Below, piece by piece: positions 16,761 through 26,267 of a stretch of DNA of 64,000 nucleotides. Position numbers and translations under genes: made by a program. The notes beneath the pieces were generated by a model, which worked only from the letters and a program-made list of their open reading frames with translations, was not told the origin of the DNA and did not search any database. Position 1 is the stretch's first letter; each line of letters opens with the position of its first letter. Origin of the DNA: SSF14 sp037045585 (GTDB lineage Bacteria; Actinomycetota; Acidimicrobiia; Acidimicrobiales; Microtrichaceae); NCBI GenBank assembly GCA_037045585.1, contig JBAOIR010000051.1, forward strand, positions 62,001 through 126,000, in the 5' to 3' direction.

Positions 16761-17921
16761 TCACTGGAAGGTGACGTCGAGGACGCCGTCGAGGAGGCTC
16801 GCGCCGGCAACCTCGCGGCGACGGAGCGAATCGGGCAGCAGCACCGCCCGACGGTACGGGCCGACCCGAACGAACAGCTCGTCGGGGCTCCGAGTCACTT
16901 CGAGTTCCTGCTTCGTCGCGAAGGGCAGATCGAGCGACATGACCATGTGATCACCGTGCCGTTCGATCCGCAGCGGATCGCGGTCGACGAGGACGTCGTC
17001 GGCGCGGCGGTCGCCGTACAGGGACGCCCCGAACTCGTCGAGGCGGTCGATGCCCACCACCTCGGCGTCGGCCAACTCGGCGCGCAACACGGGCAACGGA
17101 GCGAAGCCCTCGTCGATCGACTCGAGGTGGCGCACCTGCGATGCCTTCCACTGGCTGAACCACGGGTCGCCGATGTGGTCGGGAAGGAGCCGGTTCGCGA
17201 CGACCGCGTCGACGCGGTAGCCGAACAGCGAGAGGTAGGTGTAGGTGCGGCGGGCCTCGGCGATGACCATCTTCTCGGGGTTGACCACGAGCCGAACCGT
17301 TGACCGCTCGCCGTCGCGCAACAGCTCCCGGACCCCGTCGAGCTGCTGGTACATCCGCTCCGCCGCGCCGAAGACCTGGTCGCCGGCGACGGGAACGTGG
17401 GCCAGCCGCTGCACCACCGGACCGAGCGACTGGGTCAACCGCCGCCCGACCGGGAACACCCGGTCCATGTACCAGCTGAGGACGTCGGGCAACGACAGGA
17501 AGCGGATCGTCTCGGCGGTGGGCGCACAGTCGACGATCAGCACGTCATGGTCGCCGGAGCGGGCGAATGTCGTGATGTCGGTCAGCGCGAAGATCTCCTC
17601 GAGCCCAGGAACGATCGAGAGCTCCTCGGCCTCCACCTCGTCGAGGCCGGCCCAGTCGAAGACGTCGCGGAGGTAGCCCCGGATCTCCCCCCAGTTGGTC
17701 TCCATACGCTCGGTGGCGTCGAGCTGGGTCGCCCAGCACTTGGGGGCCACCTCGGTGAGCTCGCCGTCGAGATCGACGTCGAAGCTGTCGGCGAGCGAGT
17801 GCGCCGGATCGGTGGACATGATCGCCGTGCGCAGACCCGCCTGGGCGCATTGGAGCGCGGTCGCCGCCGCGACCGTCGTCTTGCCGACACCGCCCTTGCC
17901 GGTGAACAGGATCGTCCTCAT
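16761..17921 (-). CDS. ArsA/GET3-family ATPase with C-terminal small-heat-shock-like domain
   Basis: A 386-residue P-loop ATPase. The deviant Walker A loop FTGKGGVGKTTVAAATA (K9 and K14) is typical of ArsA/Get3 dimers; STDPAHSLADSFDV is the family switch I motif and VLIVDCAPTAETIRFL the Walker B/switch II. The last 80 residues (LVDRDPLRIERHGDHMVMSL to the end) look like the alpha-crystallin-like domain found fused to actinobacterial and archaeal ArsA relatives. No arsenite-binding cysteines are seen and no ars genes are nearby. A chaperone or protein-targeting role is more likely than arsenic export. It starts 10 bases after the membrane-protein stop, in the same leftward operon. Confidence 0.85.
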   Translation of the reverse strand: MRTILFTGKGGVGKTTVAAATALQCAQAGLRTAIMSTDPAHSLADSFDVDLDGELTEVAPKCWATQLDATERMETNWGEIRGYLRDVFDWAGLDEVEAEELSIVPGLEEIFALTDITTFARSGDHDVLIVDCAPTAETIRFLSLPDVLSWYMDRVFPVGRRLTQSLGPVVQRLAHVPVAGDQVFGAAERMYQQLDGVRELLRDGERSTVRLVVNPEKMVIAEARRTYTYLSLFGYRVDAVVANRLLPDHIGDPWFSQWKASQVRHLESIDEGFAPLPVLRAELADAEVVGIDRLDEFGASLYGDRRADDVLVDRDPLRIERHGDHMVMSLDLPFATKQELEVTRSPDELFVRVGPYRRAVLLPDSLRRREVAGASLLDGVLDVTFQ

Positions 17922-17931
17922 CGTGCGGGCC

Positions 17932-18528
17932 TCACCGCTTGCGCCGTTTCGGGATCGCGACCTGCTCCTGGGCGAACCTCCGGAGTGGGAACAACCCGTG
18001 GCGGGCGCCCCACAGGCCGCAGAACGCGAGGCCGAGCGTGGGGACGAGGATGCCGAACGCCAGGGTCGTCTCGATGCGGATCGCCGCCGTGACCAGGCCG
18101 ACGATCGTCTGGACGGCCACCGCGCCGAGCAGTGTGGCCCGCACCGACGGCGGAGCCGACCCGCTCAGGAACCACCATCCCGACATCGTCAGGTCGGCCT
18201 CGCGGCTGCGCTGCGCGCCGTCGTACAGGGCCAGGAGGAAGAGGCCGCACCCGACGAGGAACAGTGCCGAGTCGAACAGGGCAAGGGCGATTCGCAGCCC
18301 TCGCGTGTCGACGATCGTCACGACCACTGTGAACACCACGAACAGGGCGGTCGTGACCTTCGTCGCCGACAGGATGCCAGCGCCGGGCACTCCCTCGCCG
18401 AACCGCTCCGCGATGGCAGCGTCGCGCGCCGCTCTGCCCGCTGCGGCCGCGGCTTGGGCCTCGGCGCGCGCCTCCGCAGCGGTCTGGCGGGGAGCCTTCG
18501 CCCTCGGGTCGGACGCCTTGCCGCTCAC
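17932..18528 (-). CDS. Four-helix membrane protein of unknown function
   Basis: A 198-residue protein. A charged, alanine-rich N-terminal segment (RQTAAEARAEAQAAAAAGRA) is followed by four hydrophobic helices at about 55-75, 82-103, 125-147 and 150-170, and a basic end KRRKR. The GTG start overlaps the stop of the upstream mannosyltransferase by four bases (GTGA), indicating translational coupling. No transport or catalytic signature is visible. Similar uncharacterised proteins accompany PimB-like genes in actinobacteria as far as I recall, but I cannot name the family with certainty. Confidence 0.65.
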   Translation of the reverse strand: MSGKASDPRAKAPRQTAAEARAEAQAAAAAGRAARDAAIAERFGEGVPGAGILSATKVTTALFVVFTVVVTIVDTRGLRIALALFDSALFLVGCGLFLLALYDGAQRSREADLTMSGWWFLSGSAPPSVRATLLGAVAVQTIVGLVTAAIRIETTLAFGILVPTLGLAFCGLWGARHGLFPLRRFAQEQVAIPKRRKR

Positions 18529-19665
18529 GCTGCCACCTCGGGAACCACCGACGCGCACCCGAGCGCGTCGCCCAGGCGGGCGGCGAGCAGGTCGTAGGCG
18601 AACTCGGTCTCGGCGCGGGTCCGGGCCGCTCGCCCCATGGCAGCGCGATCGGGACGGGCGAGGAGGCCTTCGAGGGCCTCGGCGACCGCGACCACGTCGC
18701 CGGGCCGGTCCACGATCGTGCCCGTCACGCCGTCGGCGACGGCCTCGTGGGATCCGCCACTGCGACCGGCGAGCTGAGGCACGCCGCACGACGCCGCCTC
18801 GAGGAACACGATGCCGAATCCCTCCTGTTCGAGCCCGAACCAACGGTCGCGGCACAACATGGCGAAGACGTCACCGCACGCGTGGAACGTCGCGAGGTCG
18901 GCTTCGGGGAGCCGACCCATGAACGCGACCGGCGCCCCCAACTCGACGGCGAGCCGGCGCAACCGGGCGTCGTCGCGACCGGAGCCGGCGATGGCGACGA
19001 ACAGATCGGGACGCGAGGGTGCCACACGGGCCGCAGCCCGGATCAGGACGTCCATGCCCTTGCGGGGCACCAGTCGACTGATGCTCGTGACGATCGTGGC
19101 GTCGGCGGGCAGTCCGAGGCGGGTGCGCGCCGCCGCGCGGTCCGCTGGGGCGAGCGGAACGAACCGGTCGACGTCGACCCCGGGCGGGACGACGACCGAC
19201 GGCAGTGCGCTCCCGGCGGCGTGCTCCGCCTCGGCGAGCGGGTACCCACCGGCAGCGATCACGAGCTCGGCCCGGCGCAGCACCGCACCGAGGGCCCCGG
19301 AGCTGAGTGGGAGGCGACCCGGCAGGGTGATCTCGGCGCCGTGCAGCACGAGGCCGTAGGGCCGGTCGAGGGCCGGGCCGATGGCGCCGAGCGGGAGTGC
19401 CGGGTCGAGCACGACCAGATCGGCATCGACCTCCGCGCGCCAGCCGGTTCACCTGCCGGATCAGGGCTGGGTGGGGCAACAGGACCGGGTCTCGGGTGCG
19501 TCGGATCTCGAACGGCGCGGCGGCGTCGAAGTCCGCCGCCCCGGCGTGGGGCGTCGCCAGCACGGTGACGGCGTTGGGGTCGAGTCGGCGCCACAGCTCC
19601 CACAGGTAGGTCTGGATGCCACCCACCTTCGGCGGGAAGTCGTTGGTGACCAGCAGGTGCCTCAC
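18525..19665 (-). CDS. PimB-like GT4 glycosyltransferase, interrupted by a frameshift
   Basis: A GT-B fold glycosyltransferase of family GT4. The N-terminus VRHLLVTNDFPPKVGGIQTY is nearly diagnostic for actinobacterial PimB/MgtA mannosyltransferases, which add mannose from GDP-mannose to phosphatidylinositol mannosides or related glycolipids at the membrane. The C-terminal half has SISRLVPRKGMDVLIRAAA and the GT4 E-x7-E site EQEGFGIVFLEAASCGVPQL. The frame breaks around 19431-19440 (CTCCGCGCGCC); loss of one GC pair would explain it and restores NRLARAEVDADLVVLDP. Repaired length is about 380 residues. GTG start and both ends overlap neighbours by four bases. Start and family are confident; acceptor is inferred. 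Confidence 0.8.
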
Positions 19666-20777
19666 AGTTGGCGGATCCTAGATCGGTGCGCTTCGCCGGC
19701 TCCCCTCAGCCGCTCCGCCGCCCACGCGGCGTGCTCCGCGACGTTCGGGTCATCATCCCGACGGTGCCGTTCGACGCACGCGACCACGTCGGGATCGGCG
19801 CCGCGACCGCTGTTGCCCAGGACCACGAGGAGGTTGCGCCGGATCACCCGAGCGTCGCGACCGGGGACGTACCAGCGGGCGCAGCGTTCGAGCAGCGCGG
19901 CGTCGTCGAGCGCGAGCAGCTCCAGGACGTCGACGTGGGGACCGGGGTCGGTCTCGACGGGCCAGGGGTCGGTGCGGCGCGACCGCAGCTCGACGGTGCG
20001 GTTCGGCGGGCAGACCTCCTGGCAGTCGTCGCAGCCGTAGATTCGGTCGCCGAGCGCGACGCGGTACTCGACGGGGAAGGTGCCGGGCGCCTGGAGGAGC
20101 CACGCCAGGCAGCGACGGGCGTCGACGACGCCGGGCGCGACGATGGCCCCGGTCGGGCACCCGTCGAGGCATCGGGTGCAGCCGCCGCACCCGTCGGCGA
20201 CGGGGGCCGCCGGCGCCGCGATGACGGCGTCGGTCACGACCGAGCCGAGCACGAACCAGCTGCCCTGCCCCGGCACCAGCAGCAACGAGTTCTTGCCGTA
20301 CCACCCGATGCCGGCGCGCCAGGCGGCCTCGCGGTCGACGATGGCGTTGTCGTCGGCGACGACGACGGCGCGATGGCCCATCGAGCGCAGCTCCGCGGCG
20401 ACGGCGCCGAGGCCCTCACGCAGGCGACCGTAGTGGTCGGCGGTGGCGTACCGGGCGACCCGGGCCTGCGGTCGACCGGCAGGATCATCGTCGACGGTGC
20501 GGAGGGTGTCGTCGACGGACTGCGCGTAGCCGCGGGCCGCGACCACGAGCGACGCGGCGTTGCGCAGCACCCGGCGGGGATCGGACGAGCGGGCCGGGTT
20601 GCGGAACGTGAACTCCATGGTGGCGGCCGTGCCCGTCCGGCGTCCGGCCTCGAGTCGGCTGCGGACGCTCGTCCACTCCCGCGCCGGGCACGAGCCGATG
20701 TGGTCGAGGCCGTGGGCGCGGCCCACCTCGAACAACGCGTCTCGTTCGGGGCCCGTCAGCGGGGTTCGGACGGTCAC
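19662..20777 (-). CDS. queG: Epoxyqueuosine reductase
   Basis: A 371-residue cobalamin-dependent iron-sulfur enzyme that performs the last step of queuosine synthesis, reducing epoxyqueuosine in tRNA. Features seen are an N-terminal DUF1730-type domain (MEFTFRNPARSSDPRRVLRN, AAWRAGIGWYGKNSLLLVPG) and two 4Fe-4S clusters provided by CGGCTRCLDGCPTGA and YGCDDCQEVCPPN. A HEAT-like C-terminus follows (VIRRNLLVVLGNSG, ADPDVVACVERHRRDDDPNV). The GTG start overlaps the upstream hydrolase stop, and the stop overlaps the mannosyltransferase start, each by four bases. No other queuosine genes are in the window. Confidence 0.93.
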   Translation of the reverse strand: MTVRTPLTGPERDALFEVGRAHGLDHIGSCPAREWTSVRSRLEAGRRTGTAATMEFTFRNPARSSDPRRVLRNAASLVVAARGYAQSVDDTLRTVDDDPAGRPQARVARYATADHYGRLREGLGAVAAELRSMGHRAVVVADDNAIVDREAAWRAGIGWYGKNSLLLVPGQGSWFVLGSVVTDAVIAAPAAPVADGCGGCTRCLDGCPTGAIVAPGVVDARRCLAWLLQAPGTFPVEYRVALGDRIYGCDDCQEVCPPNRTVELRSRRTDPWPVETDPGPHVDVLELLALDDAALLERCARWYVPGRDARVIRRNLLVVLGNSGRGADPDVVACVERHRRDDDPNVAEHAAWAAERLRGAGEAHRSRIRQL

Positions 20778-21565
20778 CGACGGCGGCGGGGGGCTCGGTC
20801 GTCGTGCCCCAACGTGGACGCCAGGAGGTCGGTGCCGACGAGCGGTCGGCCGTGCCCCGGCAGGAGGACGTCGACACGAAGGCTGCGGAGCCGGTCCTCG
20901 GTCGCCGCCGAGGCCGGCCCGTCGACGTACTCGGGGTTGAACCACGCCCGCCCGTCGACGGTGAGCACCGCATCGCCCGAGGCGAGCGTCCGCGATGCCT
21001 CGTGGTAATAGACGGTCGAGTCGTCGGTGTGGCCCGGGGCGACGATCGCCACCCAGTCGGGTGCGCCCTCCAGGCGGTCGCCGTCGGCCACCCAGGTGGG
21101 CTCGTCGACCGGGAGCGCGAACGCCCCGACGCCGTACCCGACGCGAGGACCGCGGGCCGCTTCTGCGAGCGCTCCGATCGAGAACGGCTGGCTCCGCATG
21201 ACCGGCAGGATCTTCGCGACGGCGCGGGGGCCGGGGGTGCGCGGCACCTCGCCCCCGGCATAGGCACGACCGCGCTCGGGAAGCAGCACTGCGCCGCCGG
21301 CGCCGCCCGACGCGAGGGCCGGGAGACCGGCGACATGGTCGGCGTGCAGGTGCGTTGCCGTGATCGTGGGGCCGATGTCGTCGCGGGCCCACGACGGGCC
21401 CCGCTCCTGGGTCAACCAGCCACTCACCGCACGGGCGTGGCTCGGGAGCCCGACATCGACCACCAACGGCCTGCCCGCTCCACCGTCGGGAACGACGTAG
21501 CAGTTGTAGATCCACCGGGAACGGACGACCGCTCCCCCGTCGCCCACGGCCTGCCACTCGGTCAC
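20774..21565 (-). CDS. Metallo-beta-lactamase-fold hydrolase
   Basis: A 263-residue MBL-fold protein with the zinc motif THLHADHVAGLPAL (HxHxDH), a later conserved VAIVAPGHTDDSTVYY histidine-aspartate segment, SGDAVL and the final LLPGHGRPL histidine. The family includes glyoxalase II, lactonases and many unknown hydrolases. The N-terminus (VTEWQAVGDGGAVVRSRWIY) lacks a signal peptide, so it is cytosolic. GTG start at 21565 is selected; the frame remains open further upstream, but those codons overlap the cysteine-rich gene. It forms GTGA overlap with queG. The substrate is unknown. Confidence 0.85.
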   Translation of the reverse strand: MTEWQAVGDGGAVVRSRWIYNCYVVPDGGAGRPLVVDVGLPSHARAVSGWLTQERGPSWARDDIGPTITATHLHADHVAGLPALASGGAGGAVLLPERGRAYAGGEVPRTPGPRAVAKILPVMRSQPFSIGALAEAARGPRVGYGVGAFALPVDEPTWVADGDRLEGAPDWVAIVAPGHTDDSTVYYHEASRTLASGDAVLTVDGRAWFNPEYVDGPASAATEDRLRSLRVDVLLPGHGRPLVGTDLLASTLGHDDRAPRRRR

Positions 21566-21575
21566 CGTCGGCAGT

Positions 21576-21794
21576 CTACGGGTACTGCGTCGGGCGATCC
21601 CCGCCTGCGGTGCGGTGGCGGACCTCGGGCACGAGTCCGGAGGCGGCGAGGCGGCGCAACGCCCGGTGCTCGTCGAGATCGAGGACGACCGCGTCACCGG
21701 CGTCACGCGAACAGATGAAGGTGACGACGCAGTCTTCGCACGCAGCGCTGTGGCGCATCGAGCAGTCGTCGCAGCTGATCCGAAGTGATTCCAT
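21576..21794 (-). CDS. Small cysteine-rich protein
   Basis: A 72-residue protein beginning MESLRISCDDCSMRHSAACE. It has five cysteines in the pattern CxxCx7CxxCx5C (DCVVTFIC), a typical zinc-binding arrangement, followed by a helical VLDLDEHRALRRLAASGLVP segment. It may be a zinc-ribbon adaptor or regulator. It lies 10 bases upstream of the hydrolase start in the same direction and is likely part of the operon. I recognise similar small proteins in actinobacterial genomes but know no function. Confidence 0.65.
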   Translation of the reverse strand: MESLRISCDDCSMRHSAACEDCVVTFICSRDAGDAVVLDLDEHRALRRLAASGLVPEVRHRTAGGDRPTQYP

Positions 21795-21859
21795 GCCGCC
21801 ATCCTGACGACGACCGCTGACAGTCAGATCAGGGTGGGCGGTTGGGAGGGCGACGGCGC

Positions 21860-23114
21860 TCAGCGCACCAGGGCGACGAAGTCGGTCGAGCGGACGACGT
21901 TGGCTCCCCGCTCCCGGGCGCCGTCGAGTACCCGGCGATCGTTGGAGACCACCACGACCACGGGGGCACTGACCGCCTCGATCATGTCGAGGATCTCGTC
22001 GTCGGCCTCGACGTCGTGGTGGGTGAATCGCACCCGCACGGGCGAGCCGACTGCCGCACGAACCGCGGTGCCACCGTCGGAGTCGCCGTCGAACACCAAC
22101 ACCATCTGTGCGCCGAGCTGCACCTGGAGCTGCGCGGCCGCCCGCTCGAGGGCGAGCCGCTGGTCGGTCACCGAGAGGTCGGGCCACGCCAGCATCGTCA
22201 CGTTGTACCCGTCGACGAGCGCCACCGCTCCGGGGCGGGCGAGCAGCCAGCGGGCCGCTGCCGGTGTGCCCTCGACGAGGCCCTGTCCCAGCCCGACGGC
22301 GCGCCGAGGGCGCTCCGGGCGATGCCGACCGCGGCGGGCATGGCCGCCCGGCTTGCCGGCGGCCACGCCGTCGCCGCGCTCGTCGTGACCCGTCAGCGCC
22401 TCCAGTGCGTCGAGCGTCGAACCGACGTGGCGCCAGCCGACACGGAGCTCCGCCAGCAGCTGCTCGGCCTCTGCCCACCTCGCGTCGACGGGAACCTCGG
22501 GCTCGGGGGCGGCGTCGCCGGCGTGCTCGGCGAGGCGTCGCAACTCGGCCGTTCGCTCGCCCAAGCGCCGCTCCATGTCCTTGAGCTCTCGAACCGCACG
22601 GGCCCGTTCGGCGAGCGCCGCATCGGTCACCTCCTGCGCCTGGGCGAGCGCGTCACGGTGCCGGTCGTCGACGACGGCCCGGGCCTCGAGCTGCTGGTGC
22701 AGCCGCCGCAACTCCCGCGCCTGGGCGTCGATCTCACGCTGTTGTGAACGAATCGTCTCGGCGGCCCGGAGGAGGCCTCGTCGCGCCGTCCCCTCCTCGG
22801 ACGCCTCGGCGGCGGCGACGCGGTCCTGCACCAACGCGTCGAGTTCCTCGTCCCAGTGCTCCGGGCGCGTCAGCAGAAGCCACCCCGCACGCCCGACCTC
22901 CTCCTCGTCGCAACGTTCGGCCACCCGGGCCCGGAACTCGCCGTCCTCGAGCGCCACCCTCGCCGCGGCAAGCGCGGGGCGGCAACTTGGCAAACCGCAG
23001 GAACGGCCGCAGGGACCGGGGCGCCTCGACGCGTACCGGCGCGGTCTCACCCTGCCGCGCCACGATCATCGCCATCTCCAGAGCTGGTCTCAGCAGATCC
23101 AGCTCGGGGGTCAC
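21860..23114 (-). CDS. NYN-domain (PIN-like) RNase-type protein, interrupted by a frameshift
   Basis: The C-terminal 150 residues form a NYN/YacP-type PIN-like nuclease domain: AVALVDGYNVTMLAWPD, LVFDGDSDGG, DDEILDMIEA, VVVVSNDRRVLDGARERGA. Upstream is a long charged coiled coil (AETIRSQQREIDAQARELRR and following) and an N-terminal conserved region (VTPELDLLRPALEMAMIVAR). The frame breaks in a run of four G at 22976-22979; three would restore FLRFAKLPPALAAARVALED. A homopolymer error is the simplest explanation. Repaired length is about 417 residues. The GTG start overlaps the upstream zinc-ribbon gene by four bases. A role in RNA processing is inferred from the domain. Confidence 0.78.
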
Positions 23115-23407
23115 GAGGCGGCGTCGCTCCCCGCCACGGCGCCCAGCTCGACGACGTTGGCGCTCGTGCCGCACCAGCGACACGAGACGTCCTCGATGTC
23201 CTCGGCGAGCACCTCGACGTCCTCGACCTCGAGCTCCCCGCCGACGCTGTAGTGGTGGAACGACCGGGTCGTCCGGGTGACCTTCACGTCGAAGCGGGTC
23301 AGGTTGCCGCAGGCGGAGCAGCGGTAGCGGACACCGATCGGAGGAAGCCGGGGGGCAGTGGAACTGCCGGCGCCGGAGTGGTCGGTGTCGGAGAGGTCGG
23401 ACGGCAC
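23111..23407 (-). CDS. Zinc-ribbon protein of unknown function
   Basis: About 98 residues with two zinc knuckles, YRCSACGNLTRFDVKV and VSCRWCGTSANVVELG, separated by a short acidic strand region (GGELEVEDVEVLAEDIEDV). The pattern CxxC...CxxC suggests a zinc ribbon that binds nucleic acid or protein. The start is uncertain: GTG at 23407 or GTG at 23437. Its stop overlaps the NYN gene start by four bases, so the two proteins may act together. It is divergent from the nuclease gene at 23516. Confidence 0.7.
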   Translation of the reverse strand: MPSDLSDTDHSGAGSSTAPRLPPIGVRYRCSACGNLTRFDVKVTRTTRSFHHYSVGGELEVEDVEVLAEDIEDVSCRWCGTSANVVELGAVAGSDAAS

Positions 23408-23515
23408 GCCGGAGAATCTACCAACCCCCGGGCGCACTCCCCGACCCGGGGGCCGCCGGCATCCCGGAGGCGGGATCCGCGCGCGACGAACATCCGTTCG
23501 CTAGAACAGGCGTTC

Positions 23516-25231
23516 GTGACCCGGCGCTCCCCCCGGCCCGCCTCGATGCAGGCGAGCTTCGACGATCTCGGCACCCCGTTGAGCGACGTCACGTTCTGCG
23601 TCATCGACTTCGAGACCACCGGCTCGAACACCGCCGACAGCAGCATCACCGAGATCGGCGCGGTGAAGCTGCGCGGCGGCGAATGCCTCGGCACGCTGCA
23701 GACGCTCGTGAACCCGGGCCGCGCCATCCCACCCACCATCACCGTGCTCACGGGCATCACCGAGGCGATGGTGGTGCGGGCACCCCGCATCGAGACCGTG
23801 CTCGGCACCCTCGTCGACTTCATCGGCGACGCGGTCATCGTGGCCCACAACGCGCGGTTCGACATGGCGTTCCTGCAGGACGCGCTGCGACGCGACGGTC
23901 GCCCGCCGGCCACCAACACCGTCGTCGACACGGTGCCGCTCGCCCGGCGGCTGCTGCGCGACGAGGTCCCCAACTGCAAGCTCGGCACGCTCGCCCGCCA
24001 CTTCCGGTTCCAGCACACACCGACGCACCGGGCGCTCGACGACGCCCTCGCCACCGGCGACCTCCTCCACGTCCTGCTGGATCGCGCCCGGGCCCTCGGC
24101 GTGACCGGCCTCGACGACCTGCGGACCCTCCCGAAGATGGCGAACCACGCCCAGGCCGCCAAGCTCCGACTGACCGACCGGCTTCCCCGCGAGCCCGGCG
24201 TGTACCTGTTCCGCGAACCGTCGGGCAAGGTGCTGTACGTCGGCAAGGCCACCAACCTCCGCAGTCGGGTGCGGTCGTACTTCTCGACCGACGATCGACG
24301 AAAGATCGGTCCGATGCTGCGCGAGATGGGTCGCATCGACTTCAAGCGCACGTCGAGCCCGCTCGAGGCCGCCGTGCTCGAGATCCGGCTCATCCACCAC
24401 CTCGAACCGCACTACAACCGGGAGGGCACGCGCTGGCGGAAGTCGGTGTACGTGAAACTCTCCGCCGAGCGGTTCCCCCGTCTCACGGTCGTGAAGCAAG
24501 CTCGGGACGACGGGGGCACCTACCTCGGGCCGATCGGCTCACGGGCCAACGCCGCGCTCGTGGTGGAGGCGATCGAGACCGTGGTGCCGCTGCGCCGCTG
24601 CACCGCCACCAAACCGACGTCGCGGGGGCCCTGCATCCCGGCGCAGCTCGGCGTGGCGCTCTGCTTGTGCGACCGGTCCATGACCCCGGAGGACTACGCC
24701 CCCACCGCGGCGCTCGCCCGGCGTTGCCTCACGACCGATCCCGGTGTCGTGATCGACGCGCTCACCGACCGCATGCGCGATCTCGCCGCCGAGGAGCGCT
24801 TCGAGGAAGCGGCCGCGACCCCGCGACCGTCTCACGGCGTACACCGACGCCCTCCAACGCCAACGGCTCCTCGACCGCCAGCGGAGCACGACGCTGCTCG
24901 AGATCGAGGACGCCGTCGGCAACCGCTTCGAGTTCCGGCGCGGCCAGCTGGTGCGCCACTGGGCGCCCGTTGCCGACGGCGACGCGACGCGGCTCGACGG
25001 CATGGATCCCGGCCGGGCGATCGAAGCGCAACCGACCGACCCCGGGCCGCCCGAGGCCGGCCCGCTCGACGCCGAGCTCACCGACGAGCTGTTGCTGATG
25101 GCCCGCTGGCTCGACCGCAATGCCGGCCGGATCCGGGTCAACCACGTCGAGGGCGAACTGTCCTCCCCGGTGCGCCCGGTCCCCGTCCCGGGCGGGTCGC
25201 GGTGCCGGCGGCTCGGCGCCTCGCCAGCTGA
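23516..25231 (+). CDS. DnaQ exonuclease-UvrC-like fusion protein, frameshifted
   Basis: The N-terminal DEDDh 3'-5' exonuclease begins TFCVIDFETTGSNTADSSIT (DxE), continues with VIVAHNARFDMAFLQ and ends with the active-site HRALDDALAT. It is fused to a UvrC-like GIY-YIG nuclease domain (REPGVYLFREPSGKVLYVGK, NLRSRVRSYFS). Such DEDD-GIY fusions are typical of actinobacteria and are predicted to act in DNA repair. The frame breaks in CCCC at 24819-24822; three C restore EEAAATRDRLTAYTDALQRQ. The C-terminal end is uncertain: without another shift near 25190 the frame stays open past 25231, so a second indel is likely. GTG at 23516 is chosen because TAGAAC lies eight bases upstream. Confidence 0.78.
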   Translation: MTRRSPRPASMQASFDDLGTPLSDVTFCVIDFETTGSNTADSSITEIGAVKLRGGECLGTLQTLVNPGRAIPPTITVLTGITEAMVVRAPRIETVLGTLVDFIGDAVIVAHNARFDMAFLQDALRRDGRPPATNTVVDTVPLARRLLRDEVPNCKLGTLARHFRFQHTPTHRALDDALATGDLLHVLLDRARALGVTGLDDLRTLPKMANHAQAAKLRLTDRLPREPGVYLFREPSGKVLYVGKATNLRSRVRSYFSTDDRRKIGPMLREMGRIDFKRTSSPLEAAVLEIRLIHHLEPHYNREGTRWRKSVYVKLSAERFPRLTVVKQARDDGGTYLGPIGSRANAALVVEAIETVVPLRRCTATKPTSRGPCIPAQLGVALCLCDRSMTPEDYAPTAALARRCLTTDPGVVIDALTDRMRDLAAEERFEEAAATPRPSHGVHRRPPTPTAPRPPAEHDAARDRGRRRQPLRVPARPAGAPLGARCRRRRDAARRHGSRPGDRSATDRPRAARGRPARRRAHRRAVADGPLARPQCRPDPGQPRRGRTVLPGAPGPRPGRVAVPAARRLAS

Positions 25232-25256
25232 GCCGAGGCCCCGATCAGCTCGGGCC

Positions 25257-26201
25257 TCAGCGACCGCCGAAGATCGTGGTCGGATCGAAGGCCGTGGCGT
25301 TCTCGGGCACGTCGATCGTGATGTCGGCGTCGACGTCCCACAACTCGAACGTCGACACCATCGAGGTCGCACCGCCCCCGGGGAGCCCGAGCGCCGTGGG
25401 GTTGATCTCGAAGCGCATCCGGTGCACCAGGCCGTCGTCGCCCAACCAGACGTCGACGGGGACGGTGCCCTCTCCCAGCTCGTCGGTCAGCCCGCCGAGA
25501 TCTCCCAGGACCTTGCCCAGGTCGACATCGACGCTGGAGTGCGTCGTCGCGAGGCCGCGCACCTCCTCCGGGCCGATCGTGGTGACCTCGCCGTAGGCGC
25601 CCGACAGCAACGACGCCGTCTCCCGGCCGAGGTCCTGTCCGACGGCGCTGCCGAAGAGGTCGCCGCCGTCGAACGGGGTGTCGCCCTCGGGCACATCGAA
25701 GCGGTACCACTCGACCTGCCCGGCTCCCGGCTCGTCGCCCTCCGCACCGTCGGAGAACAGATCGGTGAACTCGGCGAGCAGCGACCCGCCGACGTAGAGG
25801 GTCGAGCCGTCGGTGATCATCTCGGTGGTCACGCCGTCGGCGGGTGCGTCGTCGCCGAGGAGTTCCCCGGTCGAGAGGCGGGTCGACTGGCGGGTCCGGT
25901 CGCCGGAGAACTCGCCGGTGAGCGTCATGAACACGTTGCCGTCACCGTCGGCGATCGTGCTCTCGTAGCGCCCCGACGAGACCGAGCTGGTGGCTTCGCC
26001 GGCCGAACGCAACGCCGCGAGCGTCGCTCCAGCCGGCGCTCTGCCCGACATGCTGCCCGAACCCGATGCCGTCGCGGCCACCGGTGCCGACGGGGGCTTC
26101 GAGCTGATCGTGATCGTGCCCGGCTGGCTGCAACCGGCGAGGAGCGCGAGGCCGAGCGTCGCCGCGCCGACGACGGAGATGGTGCGATGAAAGCGGCTCA
26201 T
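25257..26201 (-). CDS. LprG/LppX-like secreted lipoprotein
   Basis: A 314-residue lipoprotein: signal peptide RTISVVGAATLGLALLAGC with lipid-attachment cysteine C24, then a Ser/Ala/Gly-rich linker and a large beta-rich domain. The later part (STGELLGDDAPADGVTTEMI, VPVDVWLGDDGLVHRMRFEI, FELWDVDADITIDVPENA) matches the way LprG/LppX lipid-carrier lipoproteins read: a half-barrel that shuttles glycolipids across the envelope. The assignment is by pattern only and could also be a DUF6612-like lipoprotein. TACCCT seven bases before the ATG suggests a leaderless transcript. It ends 25 bases from the convergent nuclease gene. Confidence 0.7.
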   Translation of the reverse strand: MSRFHRTISVVGAATLGLALLAGCSQPGTITISSKPPSAPVAATASGSGSMSGRAPAGATLAALRSAGEATSSVSSGRYESTIADGDGNVFMTLTGEFSGDRTRQSTRLSTGELLGDDAPADGVTTEMITDGSTLYVGGSLLAEFTDLFSDGAEGDEPGAGQVEWYRFDVPEGDTPFDGGDLFGSAVGQDLGRETASLLSGAYGEVTTIGPEEVRGLATTHSSVDVDLGKVLGDLGGLTDELGEGTVPVDVWLGDDGLVHRMRFEINPTALGLPGGGATSMVSTFELWDVDADITIDVPENATAFDPTTIFGGR

Positions 26202-26267
26202 GGAGCGGAGGGTACCGGCGCGCCTCACCGAACGGTCCGCAGCCCGTGTGAAGGTTTCGTGGGCCGT

